Source: Deltaproteobacteria bacterium (GTDB lineage Bacteria > Desulfobacterota > Syntrophobacteria > B119-G9). From it: a stretch of DNA of 7,077 bases. The translations under genes and the position numbers were made by a program. The stretch is taken from the NCBI GenBank assembly GCA_003646715.1, contig QMLL01000088.1:1-7077 (forward strand). The letters run 5' to 3'. Of this stretch, positions 5,888-7,077 are shown piece by piece. Every line of letters begins with the position of its first letter. Position 1 is the stretch's first letter. Below the pieces are notes generated by a model. It was not told the DNA's origin. It ran no database searches and saw only the letters and a list, made by a program, of their open reading frames with translations.

Positions 5888-7077
5888 ATGGGAGCAGCAA
5901 ATCCACAGAGTGATAGGAGGAGTTTTGAGAATATCCTTTGCATGTTTACATGCATGTTTGTTTTGGTGATTTCTTTCATGCTTTCATCTCAGGTGATGGC
6001 TAGTATTACGGTTACTGTTTCCGGCCCTGCCGGTAGAGTTGAGCAGTCTCTTCCTGACGAGGGTGGTGAATTTGATCTAAATCTACGTTTGAATAAGAAC
6101 TCGGTAAACAAGATTACCGTTACTGCAGAAGATGATCGTGGAAACAAAACCTCCCAGGAACTTGCCATTACCCAGGTTTCCCTGGATTCCATAGTAGTGT
6201 CAAAGGTAACCACAGAAAGGCTATCAGTTGAAGAAGTAGAACAGCTCGTTAATGACGGGGTGATCGATCTCGATGATCCGGAAAACTATAATGTATCAAC
6301 TTTTAATATAGTGCTCACCATTAAAAAACAGCCGGTTAAGATATCCCTGCCGATACCCATGCCCAAAAATGATCCCACCGGGTTTGAGAGGATAAGGTTA
6401 AAGTTTGGAGATGATGGCAGCGGAAGACCAAAGCCACCACCTGTGCAGGTAGTTGTTTTTGAAGATTTTGTTCCAGCAGCTCCCGGACATCCGCCGATTT
6501 CTATCCCGGGGGTGATTGTCATTGAGGGCAATATTAGGAGTCTTAAGGAATTTTTCAATGTTCGATTTTTACTGATGAATACATCCGGAATTTTCACACT
6601 GAAAGATGTGAAAGCCAATCTGGAGTTCCCGGATGGAGGTCTCACCAGTATTCTTCCGGCGGATGGTGTGGCGTCTTTCGGAGATATTTTGCCGGGAACT
6701 TCAGATCAGCCTGGGCAGGTGGAGAAGGAGTTTATTATCCGGGGTGATGAGATAGGGATTCGTGATGTGAGGGTTAATTTTGGTGGGTTGGTGACAGGTC
6801 CGGGTATTGAAGATCCTATACCATTTAATGGGAGTGCTTTATCGGAGGTTGAAGTAAAAGGTCCACCTACTTTTAGTGTTAGAGTAACTCATCCTGATTA
6901 TGTAGAAGCCGGTGTTCCTTACGATCTCACGGTGGAGATCACAAACACAGGTGAGTTGCCAGCCATGTATGCGAGCCTGGAACTGGATGTGGGAGCCGAT
7001 GCCCAGCTTGCTCATTGTAAGTTAAATGAATCCGGAGATCCGGAATGTGAATATGTAACAGGCGGAGAGACGAGAAG
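5888..7077 (+). CDS. Exported Ig/CARDB-like multidomain protein, 5' part only
   Basis: The frame is open for 396 codons and has no stop before the window ends, so the protein is longer than shown. Residues 1-38 form a signal peptide (n-region with RR at 10-11, core ILCMFTCMFVLVISFML, likely cut at VMA|S). Residues 39-96 look like a bacterial Ig-like module (ITVTVSGPAG, then NKITVTAEDDRGNKTS). Residues 97-205 include an acidic stretch (VEEVEQLVNDGVIDLDDPEN) and a proline-rich linker. Residues 206-325 form a beta-domain (FFNVRFLLMNTSG, FIIRGDEIG, VNFGGLVTGPGI). From about 327 a CARDB-like domain begins (VTHPDYVEAGVPYDLTVEIT, NTGELPAMYASLEL). No enzyme motif is visible. It lies 154 bases after the giant gene. 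From memory, this beta/CARDB arrangement occurs at the N-terminus of very large surface proteins, sometimes with Rhs/YD repeats; the C-terminal part is not in view, so this is unproven. Confidence 0.88.
   Translation, partial: MGAANPQSDRRSFENILCMFTCMFVLVISFMLSSQVMASITVTVSGPAGRVEQSLPDEGGEFDLNLRLNKNSVNKITVTAEDDRGNKTSQELAITQVSLDSIVVSKVTTERLSVEEVEQLVNDGVIDLDDPENYNVSTFNIVLTIKKQPVKISLPIPMPKNDPTGFERIRLKFGDDGSGRPKPPPVQVVVFEDFVPAAPGHPPISIPGVIVIEGNIRSLKEFFNVRFLLMNTSGIFTLKDVKANLEFPDGGLTSILPADGVASFGDILPGTSDQPGQVEKEFIIRGDEIGIRDVRVNFGGLVTGPGIEDPIPFNGSALSEVEVKGPPTFSVRVTHPDYVEAGVPYDLTVEITNTGELPAMYASLELDVGADAQLAHCKLNESGDPECEYVTGGETR

Noticed and set aside
6286..6645. Reverse-strand 119-residue reading frame
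   Set aside because: It is antisense to the third gene, which has a good ribosome binding site, signal peptide and Ig/CARDB-like motifs running through the same region.

Overview
The window looks like an accessory or cell-surface locus of a Gram-negative bacterium. All three genes point the same way (+ strand) and each encodes a protein with an N-terminal export signal. The first product ends in a PEP-CTERM-type tripartite sorting signal of the VPxPG variety. The second is a giant mosaic of extracellular beta-domains with one dockerin-like calcium loop. This combination is common in Desulfobacterota (former Deltaproteobacteria) and related exosortase-bearing, biofilm-forming anaerobes. That placement is an inference from style; there is no rRNA, tRNA or housekeeping gene to confirm it.

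Layout. Bases 1-136 hold a possible tail of an upstream reading frame (ambiguous) and a strong hairpin followed by a T-rich run (70-107). The hairpin has the form of an intrinsic terminator but lies only about 30 bases before the first gene. Bases 137-784 encode a small cysteine-containing exported protein with a C-terminal sorting signal. After a 68-base gap with no visible terminator, bases 853-5733 encode a 1626-residue secreted multidomain protein. Its order is signal peptide, N-terminal beta-domain with an inserted EF-hand/dockerin loop, PKD-like domain, two cadherin-like repeats, an IPT/TIG-like domain, a carboxypeptidase-regulatory-like domain, about 290 residues I cannot assign, a fibronectin-like stretch, a probable beta-propeller, a second carboxypeptidase-regulatory-like domain and a short C-terminal beta-domain. 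A 154-base gap with a weak AT-rich stem-loop follows. Bases 5888-7077 hold the start of a third exported protein, made of Ig-like and CARDB-like domains, which runs off the window.

How they may work together (inference). All three products should pass the inner membrane by Sec. The small protein would be processed by an exosortase and anchored or released at the envelope. The giant protein has no anchor of its own, so it would be released or held by a partner. The third protein, probably large, is the obvious candidate partner. No enzyme active site is recognisable in any of them, so an adhesion, matrix or surface-display role fits better than catalysis. No mobile element, CRISPR array, RNA gene or phage gene was seen.
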